A DNA stretch of 64,000 bases, from contig NZ_JIAV01000001.1 in the NCBI RefSeq assembly GCF_000620645.1, forward strand, positions 1 to 64,000, in the 5' to 3' direction. The position numbers were made by a program, and so were the translations under genes. Source of the DNA: Nocardioides sp. URHA0032. Its GTDB lineage: Bacteria; Actinomycetota; Actinomycetes; Propionibacteriales; Nocardioidaceae. The notes beneath the pieces were generated by a model. The model made no database searches, was not told the DNA's origin, and saw only the letters and a list, made by a program, of their open reading frames with translations. This document shows positions 15,919 through 24,671 of the stretch, one piece after another; the stretch's first letter is position 1, and each line of letters starts with the position of its first letter.

Positions 15919-16670
15919 CAGCCCTCCACTCGCTCTCCAGGTTGGTCCGCGGGGCGGAGGCGGTACGGCGCGAGCGCCTCGTAGTAGGGCAGGCACCGCT
16001 CCAGCAGCGGCGCGAGCCGGTCCGCCAGCGGGTCGCCCGCCCCGGGGGAGTACGCCGCGAAGCCGGTCGACGCCTCGACGCCGGCGTACCAGTGCGGCGC
16101 CCAGACGCCGTCGGTCTCCCGCGGCCCCGCGGGCCAGGACAGCATCGCCTCGTCGAAGGCGATGCCGAGCGCCGAGCAGAGCAGGCCCAGCGTCCCGCGC
16201 GGGTCCCGCAGCACGTCGCCCGCGTCGACCACCGGCCCGCCGTACGTCTCGAAGAGCTCCAGCTGCTGCGGCAGCCCGAGGTCCTCGAGCGTGGGCTCGT
16301 CGCGGACCTTGGCGTACGACGTCAGCACCCGCTCGGGGTCTCGGACCAGGAACGCGTGCGTGAGCGATCCCAGCCCGGCGCGGTCGAAGTCCGGCAGCAG
16401 GTGGTGGGTCATGTGCTTCTGGTACTGCACGGGCGTCGGCACCGGGCCCGAGGTCAGCTCGCGCACCACGGTGGCCGGGTCGGTCGGCTGCGAGGCGATC
16501 ACCTCGTCGCGGCCCGGGTGGTCGAGCCCGGTCGCGGCCAGGTACGCCGCGTACAACGGCTCGTCGACGACCGAGCAGTCGGCGCGGTTCTCGAAGCTGC
16601 GCATCAGGGCGGTCGAGAGGTTGCGCGGCCCGGACCACATCGCGATCCGCAGCGCGGGGGTGGCGTCCAT
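15918..16670 (-). CDS. Sulfotransferase-like protein
   Basis: A 250-residue protein whose start IAMWSGPRNLSTALMRSFEN matches the PAPS 5'-phosphosulfate loop of sulfotransferase-like P-loop proteins, and HAFLVRDPERVLTSYAK matches the 3'-phosphate-binding motif. I have seen this type beside class IV aminotransferases in other bacteria, suggesting joint action on an amino acid or hydroxy acid, but the substrate is unknown. ATG 16670 has CAGACT seven bases upstream. It is first in a two-gene operon with the aminotransferase. Confidence 0.75.
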   Translation of the reverse strand: MDATPALRIAMWSGPRNLSTALMRSFENRADCSVVDEPLYAAYLAATGLDHPGRDEVIASQPTDPATVVRELTSGPVPTPVQYQKHMTHHLLPDFDRAGLGSLTHAFLVRDPERVLTSYAKVRDEPTLEDLGLPQQLELFETYGGPVVDAGDVLRDPRGTLGLLCSALGIAFDEAMLSWPAGPRETDGVWAPHWYAGVEASTGFAAYSPGAGDPLADRLAPLLERCLPYYEALAPYRLRPADQPGERVEG

Positions 16671-16695
16671 CGGCAGCAGTCTGCCCGGTTGTCCC

Positions 16696-16709
16696 TGTCC
16701 CGTGGGACA
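16696..16709. promoter_or_regulatory. Palindrome TGTCCC-GT-GGGACA, candidate operator
   Basis: Six-base perfect arms separated by two bases lie in the divergent gap between the sulfotransferase gene and the membrane protein-kinase-regulator operon. A wider weaker pair GTTGTC/GACAAC surrounds it. Position and symmetry fit a dimeric regulator such as the NarL-type regulator encoded downstream, but that link is inference. Confidence 0.35.
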
Positions 16710-16767
16710 TCGGGCCCGACAACCTCGGGTCATCGGAAATACCCACCCTCACAGAAAGCGCTCCGCG

Positions 16768-17484
16768 ATGACCACCCACGTCACCACCCACGTCACCACC
16801 CACAACCCCGTCCGCACGGACCTGGCCGGCACCCCGGTCGCCCCCCGGACCTCCCGCGCCTGGACCCTCGCCGGACTGGGCGCCGGCCTTGCCGGGATCG
16901 CGACCATCGCGACCTCCTCGATGATCGACGTCGTCTACCGGGACGAGTACGCCGGCACGACCGCCGGGGTCGCCGACGCCCTGCAGGACAAGGCCGGCGT
17001 GATGTTCGCCTTCCACTCGATCACCACGCTCGGCGCCCTGCTCATGGTCGTCTTCGCCGCCGGCCTGCACCGCCGGCTGCGGGCCGTCGCCCCCCACGGA
17101 CTGGCCCCGGTCGTCGCGCTCGCCGGCCTCGCCGGCACCGCCGTCGTGAGCGTGCTCGGCGCCGGGCTCGACACCGAGTTCATGATGCCGCTGGCCCAGG
17201 GCGACGGCATCGTCGACGACAGCACGGGCGCGATGTACAACCACTGGATCGGGACCATCCCGTGGGTCTGGGTCCTCGCGGGCCTGGCCGGCCTGGCCCT
17301 CCACGTCGTGGCGCGCAGCGGTGGCGTCCCGCGGTGGATCGGCCTGGTCGGCCTGGTGCTCGGCGGCCTCACGGTCGTGCTCGGCGTCTCGCCGCTGGAG
17401 TACATGGCCGGCGTCACCGGCTCGCTCTGGCTCGTCGTGACCGCTCTCGGGTTCTCCTTCGGTGACCGCGCGTTCCGGTCATGA
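16768..17484 (+). CDS. Integral membrane protein, function unknown
   Basis: A 238-residue protein with about six hydrophobic segments (starting LAGLGAGLAGIATIATSSMI, then SITTLGALLMVVFAAGLHRR, and so on to the C-terminus). The layout resembles small DUF4386-like membrane proteins, but I do not recognise it with confidence. The N-terminus MTTHVTTHVTTHNP is a 12-base tandem repeat in the DNA (about 16771-16803). It lies seven bases before the histidine kinase gene and probably shares its operon, so it could act with the sensor. Confidence 0.75.
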   Translation: MTTHVTTHVTTHNPVRTDLAGTPVAPRTSRAWTLAGLGAGLAGIATIATSSMIDVVYRDEYAGTTAGVADALQDKAGVMFAFHSITTLGALLMVVFAAGLHRRLRAVAPHGLAPVVALAGLAGTAVVSVLGAGLDTEFMMPLAQGDGIVDDSTGAMYNHWIGTIPWVWVLAGLAGLALHVVARSGGVPRWIGLVGLVLGGLTVVLGVSPLEYMAGVTGSLWLVVTALGFSFGDRAFRS

Positions 17485-17491
17485 TGTGCGC

Positions 17492-19543
17492 GTGAGCAAC
17501 GAGCAGCGACCGGCCTCCTGGCCGGTCGCTGCTCTCCCTCCGGCCGCGACCGCGCTCTGCCTGGTCGCGATCGTCCTGCTCGACCTCGCGACGCGGGACC
17601 GCTCCGTGCTCTACGCGCTGGGCCCGGACAGCGACGTCGGCACCGGGCTCGGCACCGGGCTGGTCGGGCTGGTCCTCGGCGTGCTGTCGGCCGTCGTGCT
17701 GCGCAGCCCAGGCCACCGGGTGATCGGCTGGACGATGGCCGGCGTCGCGCTGTTCTGGAGCCTGGACGGGCTCTCGGAGGCCTACGTGCGGCTCGGGCTC
17801 GTCACCGAGGACGCGCTGCCGGGGATGACCTTCACGGTCTGGTTCCTGTTCCGCTTCACCTCGCTGCTCATCGCGACCGTCGTGGTGCTGCCGCTGCTGT
17901 TCCCCGAGGGCCGGTTCCTCCCGGGCCGGTGGGGCGTCGCGAGCTGGGCCTGCATGGGCGCGATGGTGCTCAGCGCCCTGGCCCTCGACGTCGTGCCGTA
18001 CCGGTCGAAGACGACTCCCGGTCTCCTCCCTCCCGGCCTCGACCTGGACCCCACCACGATCGCGGCCACCGGGCCGATCGCGGACGCCCTGATCGGCACC
18101 CTCCAGGCCGTGACGTTCCTGGGGCTCGTCGTGCCGGTGGGCGTCGTCGTCAGCCGCTACCGGTCGTCGCGCGGCGCGGCCCGCGACCAGATGCGCTGGC
18201 TGCTCTGGGGCGCGCTCGTGACGGTGGCCGTCGTGGTCGTCTCGATCGCGCTCGACCTCGGGCCGCTGAGCGACGCCGCGTTCTTCCTGGCGATCACGCT
18301 GGTGCCGATCTCGATGACGGTCGCGATCGTCGACCCGTCGCTGGTCTCGATCGAGGACCTCCTCGGCCGGACCATCGTGGTGGCCGCGCTCGCGGTCGTG
18401 CTGGTCGGTGTCGACCTGGCCGTCGTCGCCCTCCTGACCGCAGTCCTCGGGGACTCCCTCGAGCAGCCCCAGGTGATCCTCGTGGTGCTGCTGCTGACGA
18501 TCCTGCTCTACGGCCCGTTGCGGCAGCGGCTCTCGCGCTGGGTGCGCCGGCTGTTCCTCGGCGACCGTGCCAACCCCTACGACGCCGTCGCCGGCCTGGC
18601 CTCCACCCTCGAGTCCACCGACGAGGGCACCGAGCAGCTCGCGGCGGTCGCGCGCGCCGTCGCGAGCGCCTTCGGCGTCGGCTTCGTGAGCGTCGAGGTC
18701 GACCGGAGCGGCGGCGAGCGGCTCGTGGCGACGTACGGCGAGCGGCCGGCCGCGACGCGCACCCTGCCGATCGCCTACCGCGACAGCGAGGTCGGCCGGC
18801 TGGTGCTGCCCGCTCGCGGGCTGCGCAGCCGGCTCTCCCGCCGCGACGAGGAGCTGCTCGGCGACCTGGTCCGCCAGGCCGCCACCGCCGCCCGTACCAG
18901 CAGGCTGGCCGAGGAGCTCCAGGAGAGCCGGGAGCGGCTGGTCAGCGCCCGCGAGGAGGAGCGCCGGCGGATCCGCCGCGACCTGCACGACGGGCTCGGC
19001 CCCGCGCTCAGTGGCGTGGTGTTCCAGCTCGAGTCGGCGCGACTGCTGGTCGACAGGGACCCGGGCGCGGCCAAGGCCCGGATCCACGGCACCAGCCAGC
19101 ACGTCCAGGAGGTCGTCGCCGACGTACGCCGCCTCGTGCACGACCTGCGGCCCCCGGCCCTGGACGACCTGGGCCTGGTCGGGGCGCTGCGCCAGCAGGC
19201 GGAGCAGCTGGACCCGCCCGCGACCGTCGAGGCCGGCGAGCTCGGCACCCTGCCGGCCGCGGTGGAGGTCGCGGCGTACCGGATCGCGGGCGAGGCGATG
19301 ACCAACGTCGCCCGGCACGCCGGCGCCACCCGCGCCGCGGTCCGCCTCGACGTCGTCGACAGCGCGCTGCTCGTCGAGGTCGCCGACGACGGCGCCGGCA
19401 TCCCCGCGGACGCGCAGGCCGGGATCGGCCTGGTCGGGCTGCGGGAGCGCGCCGCCGAGCTGGGTGGCCGCAGCGAGGTCACCTGCCCACCCACCGGCGG
19501 CACGGTCGTGCGCGCCTGGCTGCCCCTGAGGAGCGACCGATGA
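17492..19543 (+). CDS. Membrane sensor histidine kinase, NarL-partner type (HisKA_3)
   Basis: A 683-residue sensor kinase. The N-terminal half has several transmembrane helices (about eight between residues 8 and 360), with no obvious extracytoplasmic domain. A linker follows, then a coiled stretch SREEERRRIRRDLHDGLGPA containing the phospho-acceptor His at about 499. The ATPase domain has EAMTNVARHAGAT (N box), ADDGAGIP and GIGLVGLRERAAELGG. It autophosphorylates and passes phosphate to the regulator at 19540, which overlaps it by ATGA. GTG 17492 is six bases after CATGAT (17480-17485). The signal is unknown. Confidence 0.92.
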   Translation: MSNEQRPASWPVAALPPAATALCLVAIVLLDLATRDRSVLYALGPDSDVGTGLGTGLVGLVLGVLSAVVLRSPGHRVIGWTMAGVALFWSLDGLSEAYVRLGLVTEDALPGMTFTVWFLFRFTSLLIATVVVLPLLFPEGRFLPGRWGVASWACMGAMVLSALALDVVPYRSKTTPGLLPPGLDLDPTTIAATGPIADALIGTLQAVTFLGLVVPVGVVVSRYRSSRGAARDQMRWLLWGALVTVAVVVVSIALDLGPLSDAAFFLAITLVPISMTVAIVDPSLVSIEDLLGRTIVVAALAVVLVGVDLAVVALLTAVLGDSLEQPQVILVVLLLTILLYGPLRQRLSRWVRRLFLGDRANPYDAVAGLASTLESTDEGTEQLAAVARAVASAFGVGFVSVEVDRSGGERLVATYGERPAATRTLPIAYRDSEVGRLVLPARGLRSRLSRRDEELLGDLVRQAATAARTSRLAEELQESRERLVSAREEERRRIRRDLHDGLGPALSGVVFQLESARLLVDRDPGAAKARIHGTSQHVQEVVADVRRLVHDLRPPALDDLGLVGALRQQAEQLDPPATVEAGELGTLPAAVEVAAYRIAGEAMTNVARHAGATRAAVRLDVVDSALLVEVADDGAGIPADAQAGIGLVGLRERAAELGGRSEVTCPPTGGTVVRAWLPLRSDR

Positions 19544-20196
19544 CCGAGCCGTCCGACATCCGCGTGGTGGTCGTGGACGACCACCAGATCGTCCGCGAGG
19601 GGCTGGCCAGCCTGCTCGGGGCGCTGGAGGGGATCGAGGTCGTCGGGACCGCAGCCGACGGCCGGGACGCGATCCACGTCGTCGCCGAGACCGGGCCGGA
19701 CGTGGTCGTCATGGACATCCAGATGCCGCAGCTGGACGGGATCGAGGCGACCCGGATGATCACCGGGCGCCAGCCCGGCGTCCGGGTCGTGATGCTGACC
19801 ATGAACGAGGACGACGAGACCGTGCTCAGCGCCATGCGCGCGGGCGCGAGCGGCTACCTGCTCAAGGGGTCCGGTGCCGACGAGGTGCAGAACGCGATCC
19901 GCGCCGCGGCGTCCGGCGGCATGGTGTTCGGCGCCCGCATGGCGGCCCGCGTCGCGGCGTACCTCACCGGCGCGGTGACCCGCCAGGAGGAGCCGTTCCC
20001 GGAGCTGACCGCGCGCGAGCGCGACGTGCTCCGGCTGCTCGCCGCCGGGCGCTCGAACGACGCGATCGCCGCCGAGCTCTACGTCTCCGGCAAGACCGTC
20101 CGCAACGCGGTCTCCGGCATCTACGCCAAGCTGCACGCCGCCGGCCGGGCCGAGGCGATCATCAGGGCGAGGGAGGCCGGCTACGGCCGCGATTGA
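19540..20196 (+). CDS. NarL/FixJ-family response regulator
   Basis: A 218-residue response regulator. The receiver has the acidic pair in VVVDDHQIVREGL, the phospho-acceptor Asp at about residue 59 in VVMDIQMPQLDG, and the conserved Lys in GYLLKGSGADE. The LuxR-type helix-turn-helix lies at about 150-210 (LTARERDVLRLLAAGRSNDA, then SGKTVRNAVSGIYAKLHA). It is coupled to the kinase upstream. chdC begins 21 bases after its stop but has its own -10-like box. Targets are unknown; the palindrome at 16696 is a candidate. Confidence 0.93.
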   Translation: MTEPSDIRVVVVDDHQIVREGLASLLGALEGIEVVGTAADGRDAIHVVAETGPDVVVMDIQMPQLDGIEATRMITGRQPGVRVVMLTMNEDDETVLSAMRAGASGYLLKGSGADEVQNAIRAAASGGMVFGARMAARVAAYLTGAVTRQEEPFPELTARERDVLRLLAAGRSNDAIAAELYVSGKTVRNAVSGIYAKLHAAGRAEAIIRAREAGYGRD

Positions 20197-20217
20197 GCCC
20201 GGGGAGACAATGGAGGC

Positions 20218-20928
20218 ATGAGCAGCAAGGCGCAGAAGGCCCGGGAGATCAACGACAGCATCCGCTACACGATGTGGTCGGTCTTCGCGCTCGCGGACCC
20301 GCTCGGCACGCCCGACATGGGGGCCGACCGCGCCGCCGAGGGCGCCGAGGTCGAGAAGCTCTTCGCCGAGCTCGCCGAGTCCGACGTCGTCGTGCGCGGT
20401 GTGTACGACGTCTCCGGCCTGCGCGCCGACGCCGACCTGATGGTCTGGTGGCACGCCGCCACCTCCGAGCAGCTGCAGGCGGCGTACAACCGGTTCCGCC
20501 GGACGGCGTTCGGCAGCCGCCTGGACCCGGTCTGGTCGCAGATGGCGCTGCACCGGCCGGCGGAGTTCAACAAGAGCCACGTGCCGGCGTTCCTCAGCGA
20601 CGAGGAGCCGAAGAAGCACGTCTCGGTCTACCCCTTCGTGCGGTCCTACGACTGGTACCTGCTCGAGGACGCCGACCGCCGCCGGATGCTCGCCGACCAC
20701 GGCAAGATGGCGCGCGACTACCCGGACGTGCGGGCGAACACGGTCGCGAGCTTCTCGCTCGGCGACTACGAGTGGATCCTCGCGTTCGAGGCAGACGAGC
20801 TGCACCGGATCGTCGACCTGATGCGCCACCTGCGCGGGTCCGAGGCCCGGCGCCACGTCCGCGAGGAGGTGCCGTTCTACACCGGTGCCCTCGTCGGCGT
20901 CGCCGACCTCGTCGACCGGCTGCCCTGA
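20218..20928 (+). CDS. chdC: Coproheme decarboxylase (ChdC/HemQ)
   Basis: A 236-residue member of the chlorite dismutase-like family that converts coproheme to haem b with peroxide, the last step of the coproporphyrin pathway. The N-terminal [15 protein letters not shown], the central [20 protein letters not shown] and the [14 protein letters not shown] segment (which holds the expected catalytic tyrosine) are typical. ATG 20218 lies six bases after GACAAT. It is separated from cgoX by about 5 kb of unrelated genes, whereas I remember hemE, hemY and hemQ as adjacent in mycobacteria. Confidence 0.93.
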   Translation: MSSKAQKAREINDSIRYTMWSVFALADPLGTPDMGADRAAEGAEVEKLFAELAESDVVVRGVYDVSGLRADADLMVWWHAATSEQLQAAYNRFRRTAFGSRLDPVWSQMALHRPAEFNKSHVPAFLSDEEPKKHVSVYPFVRSYDWYLLEDADRRRMLADHGKMARDYPDVRANTVASFSLGDYEWILAFEADELHRIVDLMRHLRGSEARRHVREEVPFYTGALVGVADLVDRLP

Positions 20929-20978
20929 CCCCGGGCTCTGATGCGGAACCGGTGCGGGCCCGTCGCCGTCGTACCGGC

Positions 20979-21587
20979 ATGAAGCTCGCCCTCGCCCTGG
21001 CCGCCGTGCTCCTCGTCGCCGCGTGCGGCAGCGACAGCGGCACCACCGCGACCGACCCGGCCGGCGCGGCGAGCCCGACCGCCGTACCGGCCGCACCGGG
21101 ACAGGTCCGCACCCGCGCCATCGCCACGGTCATGGAAACCGGCTCACCCGAGCTCTGCCTCGGCGCCGTGGCGGAGTCCTGGCCGCCGCAGTGCAGCGGC
21201 CCGCCTGTCGACGGCTGGGACTGGACCCGGCACGAGGGCACCTACCAGAAGTCCGACAGCACCCGGTGGGGGCAGTACGTCGTGACCGGCACCTGGGACG
21301 GCACGACGCTCACCTACGAGGACGCCGTCCCCGGGGCCGCCTACGACCCGATGGCCGAGCCGTCGCCGACGTACCCGCCTCCTTCGGTCGAGCACACACG
21401 CGCCGAGCTGCAGGACATCGCCGACGAGGTCGGGCGCGACCTACCCGGCGCGCAGGGCGCGTCCGTCGACGGCAGGCGCGTGCTCGTCGACGTGGTCTAC
21501 GACGACGGCTCGCTGCAGGACCAGGTCGACGAGCAGTACGGCGAGGGCGTCGTCGTGGTCGTCCCGGCGCTCGTGGACTCCGAGTAG
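20979..21587 (+). CDS. Putative lipoprotein, function unknown
   Basis: A 202-residue exported lipoprotein: MKLALALAAVLLVAACGSDS gives a signal peptide with lipobox VAAC. A short Thr/Ala/Pro linker precedes a domain containing two more cysteines (ELCLG and PPQCSG) that could form a disulfide. I recognise no family. ATG 20979 was chosen because it starts exactly at the signal peptide. It converges with the oxidoreductase gene at 21594 with a 6-base gap. Confidence 0.75.
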   Translation: MKLALALAAVLLVAACGSDSGTTATDPAGAASPTAVPAAPGQVRTRAIATVMETGSPELCLGAVAESWPPQCSGPPVDGWDWTRHEGTYQKSDSTRWGQYVVTGTWDGTTLTYEDAVPGAAYDPMAEPSPTYPPPSVEHTRAELQDIADEVGRDLPGAQGASVDGRRVLVDVVYDDGSLQDQVDEQYGEGVVVVVPALVDSE

Positions 21588-21593
21588 GCCGGG

Positions 21594-22967
21594 TCAGCCC
21601 ACCGGGTGGTGCCCGACGAAGCGGCCGGCGGGGTCGACCGCGGCCTTGACCGCGCGCAGCCGTTCCCAGCGGTCGCCGTACATGCTCGAGACGTCGGCCA
21701 CGGTCTCGGTGAAGTTGGTGACCCGGGTGCCGGTCGTCCACGGCGCGAGCGCGGCGCACGCCGCCAGGGCGTCGGCCCGGCCCTGGGCGGCGGCCGCCGG
21801 GAACGGCGCCATCGCGCAGCAGAACAGCGCGTAGCCGCCCTCGAGGTGCGAGGCCACGCCACCGTTCTCGGCCGGCCGGCCGAGTGCACCGCCGAGGTGG
21901 CGGAGCTCCGCGAACAGCAGCGACGTGTCCGAGCCGGGGCCGACCTCGGCGAGGTACGCCGCGACCGCCTCCTCGGGCAGGGCCGCGAGCACCGCGTGGT
22001 CCGCGACGGCCGGCACCGGCGCGGGCGGGTCCATGTGCACGTGGACGAGCCCTGCCGAGGGGATCCGGGCGAACGTGTCCATCTCCGGCTCGAGCGCCCG
22101 CAGCGGGGCGAGCAGCTCGGCCGCGCGGTCGTCGTCCTCGAGCACGGCGCCGTCGATCACGACGATCCGGCGCCCGCTGAGGAACGGCGGCAGGTCGGGC
22201 AGCGGCGGGAAGCTCATCACCCGCAGTGACGTGGTCACCGACTCGGGGAGGTCCGCGGTCCAGGCGGCCCACGCGCGCACGACCGCGGGTGCCCGCTCGC
22301 GGTCCCAGAGCAGCATCCCGGCGTACACCTCGGCGTACGGCAGCAGCTCGACCTCGAACGCGACGGCGACCCCGAAGTTGCCGCTGCCGCCGCGGACCGC
22401 CCAGAACAGCTCGGCGTTCTCGTCCGCGCTGGCGCGCACCAGCGCGCCGTCGGCGGTGACGAGCTCGACCGCGCGCAGGCTGTTGGTCGCGAGGCCGTGC
22501 CGGCGGCCGTAGAAGGACAGGCCGCCGCCGAGCACGTAGCCGGCGACCGCGACGTCCGGTGAGCTGCCGTGCAGGGCCGTGAGCCCGTGCGGCGCGCTGG
22601 CGTCGATGACCTCCTGCCAAAGGGTCCCGCCGAGCACCCGCGCGACGCGGGCCCCGGGATCGACCGTGACGCCGGTCAGCTCGTTGAGCCGCACCAGCAC
22701 GACGTCCTCGAGGCCGCGCTCTCCGAGCGGGCCCGCGCCGTGGCCGCTGCTCTGCGGAGCGACGCGGAGGCCGGCGGCCGCGGCGGCCCGGACGACCTCG
22801 GCCACCTCCTCGGCCGAGTGCGGGACGGCGACGGCGGCCGGGCGCTGGTCGACGGCGAGGTTCCAGGGTGTCCGCGCGGCGTCGTAGCCGGGGTCGCCGG
22901 GCAGGTGCACGCGACCGCCGCAGAGGCCGCGTAGGTCGTCAGCGGGGGAGAGCGGGGTGGTGGTCAT
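21594..22967 (-). CDS. FAD-linked oxidoreductase, berberine bridge enzyme type
   Basis: A 457-residue flavoprotein. RPAAVAVPHSAEEVAEVVRA begins the FAD-binding domain. SSGHGAGPLG holds the histidine expected to be covalently flavinylated. The block VAGYVLGGGLSFYGRRHGLA and GGSGNFGVAVAFEVEL complete the FAD site. The C-terminal segment YGDRWERLRAVKAAVDPAGRF is the berberine-like end. The second cysteine used for bicovalent FAD is not evident. Substrates of this family vary (sugars, alkaloids, alcohols) and cannot be predicted here. ATG 22967 has CATCGT seven bases upstream. Confidence 0.9.
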   Translation of the reverse strand: MTTTPLSPADDLRGLCGGRVHLPGDPGYDAARTPWNLAVDQRPAAVAVPHSAEEVAEVVRAAAAAGLRVAPQSSGHGAGPLGERGLEDVVLVRLNELTGVTVDPGARVARVLGGTLWQEVIDASAPHGLTALHGSSPDVAVAGYVLGGGLSFYGRRHGLATNSLRAVELVTADGALVRASADENAELFWAVRGGSGNFGVAVAFEVELLPYAEVYAGMLLWDRERAPAVVRAWAAWTADLPESVTTSLRVMSFPPLPDLPPFLSGRRIVVIDGAVLEDDDRAAELLAPLRALEPEMDTFARIPSAGLVHVHMDPPAPVPAVADHAVLAALPEEAVAAYLAEVGPGSDTSLLFAELRHLGGALGRPAENGGVASHLEGGYALFCCAMAPFPAAAAQGRADALAACAALAPWTTGTRVTNFTETVADVSSMYGDRWERLRAVKAAVDPAGRFVGHHPVG

Positions 22968-23046
22968 GCGCAGCACGATGCTCCGCGCCGGCGTACCTCG
23001 TGGCGAGTTCGCCGACCCGCCACCTGTTGGTCTGGTCCAGTCGCGC

Positions 23047-23451
23047 CTACTGCTGGTCGGCGGGCTCCAGCGTGAGGCTGATCGAGTTGATGCAGTACCG
23101 GTCGCCGGTCGGGGTCCCGTAGCCGTCGGGGAACACGTGACCGAGGTGCGAGCCGCAGTTGGCGCAGCGGACCTCGACCCGCTTCATGCCGTGCGAGGTG
23201 TCCTCGATGTACTCGATCGTGTCGGTGATCGGCTGGTAGAACGAGGGCCAGCCGCAGCCGGAGTGGAACTTGGTGTCGGACTCGAAGAGCTTGGCGTGGC
23301 ACGCCTTGCACGAGTAGACGCCCTTGGTCTCGGTGTCGGTGTACTCACCGGTGAACGCCCGCTCGGTGCCGGCCTTGCGGAGGACGGCGTACTCCTCGGG
23401 CGAGAGCTGCTCACGCCACTCGGCGTCGGTCTTCTCCACGTGGTGGGCCAT
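23047..23451 (-). CDS. msrB: Peptide-methionine (R)-S-oxide reductase MsrB
   Basis: A 134-residue enzyme that repairs oxidised methionine (R-sulfoxide). Family markers: [18 protein letters not shown] at the N-terminus, zinc-binding pairs CKAC and [14 protein letters not shown], and the catalytic cysteine in [11 protein letters not shown]. Length is normal. ATG 23451 is preceded at six bases by TAGAAT, one of the clearest leaderless-type starts in the window. It is transcribed toward the FAD oxidoreductase gene, 79 bases away. Confidence 0.97.
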   Translation of the reverse strand: MAHHVEKTDAEWREQLSPEEYAVLRKAGTERAFTGEYTDTETKGVYSCKACHAKLFESDTKFHSGCGWPSFYQPITDTIEYIEDTSHGMKRVEVRCANCGSHLGHVFPDGYGTPTGDRYCINSISLTLEPADQQ

Positions 23452-23493
23452 GGCTCCATTCTAGGGACCGGGGAAAGGTCACCCTCAGGGGCG

Positions 23494-23522
23494 TTGACGC
23501 ATTGGGAGAACAAGTGTTCACT
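23494..23522 (+). promoter_or_regulatory. Promoter with GAACA-AG-TGTTC palindrome, DesT-like operator
   Basis: TTGACG at 23494-23499 is a plausible -35. The perfect palindrome GAACAAGTGTTC (23508-23519) occupies the -10 region and ends a few bases before GAGGAG and the start codon. On the minus strand it reads AGTGAACACTTGTTCTC. This resembles, from memory, the DesT (TetR family) operator that controls a desaturase-reductase operon in Pseudomonas. The downstream genes are exactly a reductase and a desaturase. No TetR gene is adjacent. Confidence 0.5.
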
Positions 23523-23530
23523 GAGGAGAC

Positions 23531-24619
23531 ATGGCCGCCACCGTCCCCTGGGAACGGCTCCGCACCGCCGGAGCCAAGCTGACGACTCCGCTCCACCCGG
23601 ACGACTACCTCCGCCTGCTCAACCCGCTGTGGAGCGAGCGTGAGCTGCGCGGCCGGGTCGAGGAGGTCCGGCCCGAGACCGAGGACGCCGCCACCCTGGT
23701 CATCCGGCCCGGGTGGGGGTGGCGCTACGACCACCGGCCGGGGCAGTACGTCGGGATCGGCGTCCAGGTCGACGGCCGGTTCCAGTGGCGCTCGTACTCC
23801 GTGAGCTCGCCCCCGCGCCGCTCGGGCCGCTCCATCTCGATCACCGTCCGGGCGATGCCCGAGGGCAAGCTCTCGAGCCACCTCGTCAACGGGCTCGCGC
23901 CCGGGACCATCGTCCGGCTGGCGCGGCCCGAGGGCGACTTCGTGCTGCCCGAGCCGCCGCCCGCGAAGATGCTGTTCCTCGTCGGCGGCAGCGGCGTCAC
24001 TCCGGTGATGGCGATGCTGCGCACCATGGACCGGCGCTCCCAGAAGAGCGGCCGAGCGATGCCCGACGTCCTCATGCACTACTCGTCGCCGACCCCGGAG
24101 CGGATGATCTTCCGCGAGGAGCTGGACCGGCTCGAGGAGAAGCACGACGGTCTGACCGTGCACCGGCTGCACACCGACACCGAGGGCATGCTCGACCTCG
24201 CCGACCTCGACCACATCTGCCCGGACTGGCGCGAGCGCGAGACCTGGGCGTGCGGGCCGGGTCCGATGCTCGACGCGATCACCGAGCACTTCGAGGCCGC
24301 CGGCCTCGAGGACCGCCTGCACCTCGAGCGGTTCTCCCTCCAGCTCGGCGGCGAGGGTGGCGAGGGCGGGACGATCACGTTCCGCACCTCCGGCAGGACC
24401 ATCGACGCCGACGGTGCGACCACCGTGCTCGAGGCCGGCGAGGAGGCCGGCGTCGGCATGCCGTACGGCTGCCGGATGGGCATCTGCCACACCTGCACGC
24501 TCACCCTCGTCAGCGGCACGGTCCGGGACCTGCGCAACGGCGAGGAGTACGACCAGCCCAACGAGCAGGTGCAGACCTGCGTCACCGCAGCGGTGGGCGA
24601 CTGCACCCTCGACATCTGA
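23531..24619 (+). CDS. Ferredoxin reductase-type electron donor for a fatty acid desaturase (Rv3230c-like)
   Basis: A 362-residue three-domain reductase. It has an FAD-binding barrel (RPGQYVGIGVQVDGRFQWRS, then YSVSSPP), an NAD(P)-binding domain (LFLVGGSGVTPVMAMLRTMD and ETWACGPGPMLD), and a C-terminal [2Fe-2S] domain (PYGCRMGICHTCTL ... VQTCVTA, four cysteines). The order FAD-NAD-2Fe2S matches the mycobacterial partner of DesA3. It transfers electrons from NADPH to the desaturase encoded 52 bases downstream. GAGGAG precedes ATG 23531 at short spacing. Confidence 0.93.
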   Translation: MAATVPWERLRTAGAKLTTPLHPDDYLRLLNPLWSERELRGRVEEVRPETEDAATLVIRPGWGWRYDHRPGQYVGIGVQVDGRFQWRSYSVSSPPRRSGRSISITVRAMPEGKLSSHLVNGLAPGTIVRLARPEGDFVLPEPPPAKMLFLVGGSGVTPVMAMLRTMDRRSQKSGRAMPDVLMHYSSPTPERMIFREELDRLEEKHDGLTVHRLHTDTEGMLDLADLDHICPDWRERETWACGPGPMLDAITEHFEAAGLEDRLHLERFSLQLGGEGGEGGTITFRTSGRTIDADGATTVLEAGEEAGVGMPYGCRMGICHTCTLTLVSGTVRDLRNGEEYDQPNEQVQTCVTAAVGDCTLDI

Positions 24620-24665
24620 CGCGACGAACGACTCACGAACGACTCGACGAACGACTCGACGAAGG
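24620..24665. repeat. Short tandem repeat between reductase and desaturase genes
   Basis: About three imperfect copies of ACGAACGACTCG lie in tandem just after the reductase stop and run into the AAGGAGAG ribosome-binding site of the desaturase. Its length variation would change the intercistronic spacing only. No hairpin of note. Confidence 0.7.
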
Positions 24666-24671
24666 AGAGAC

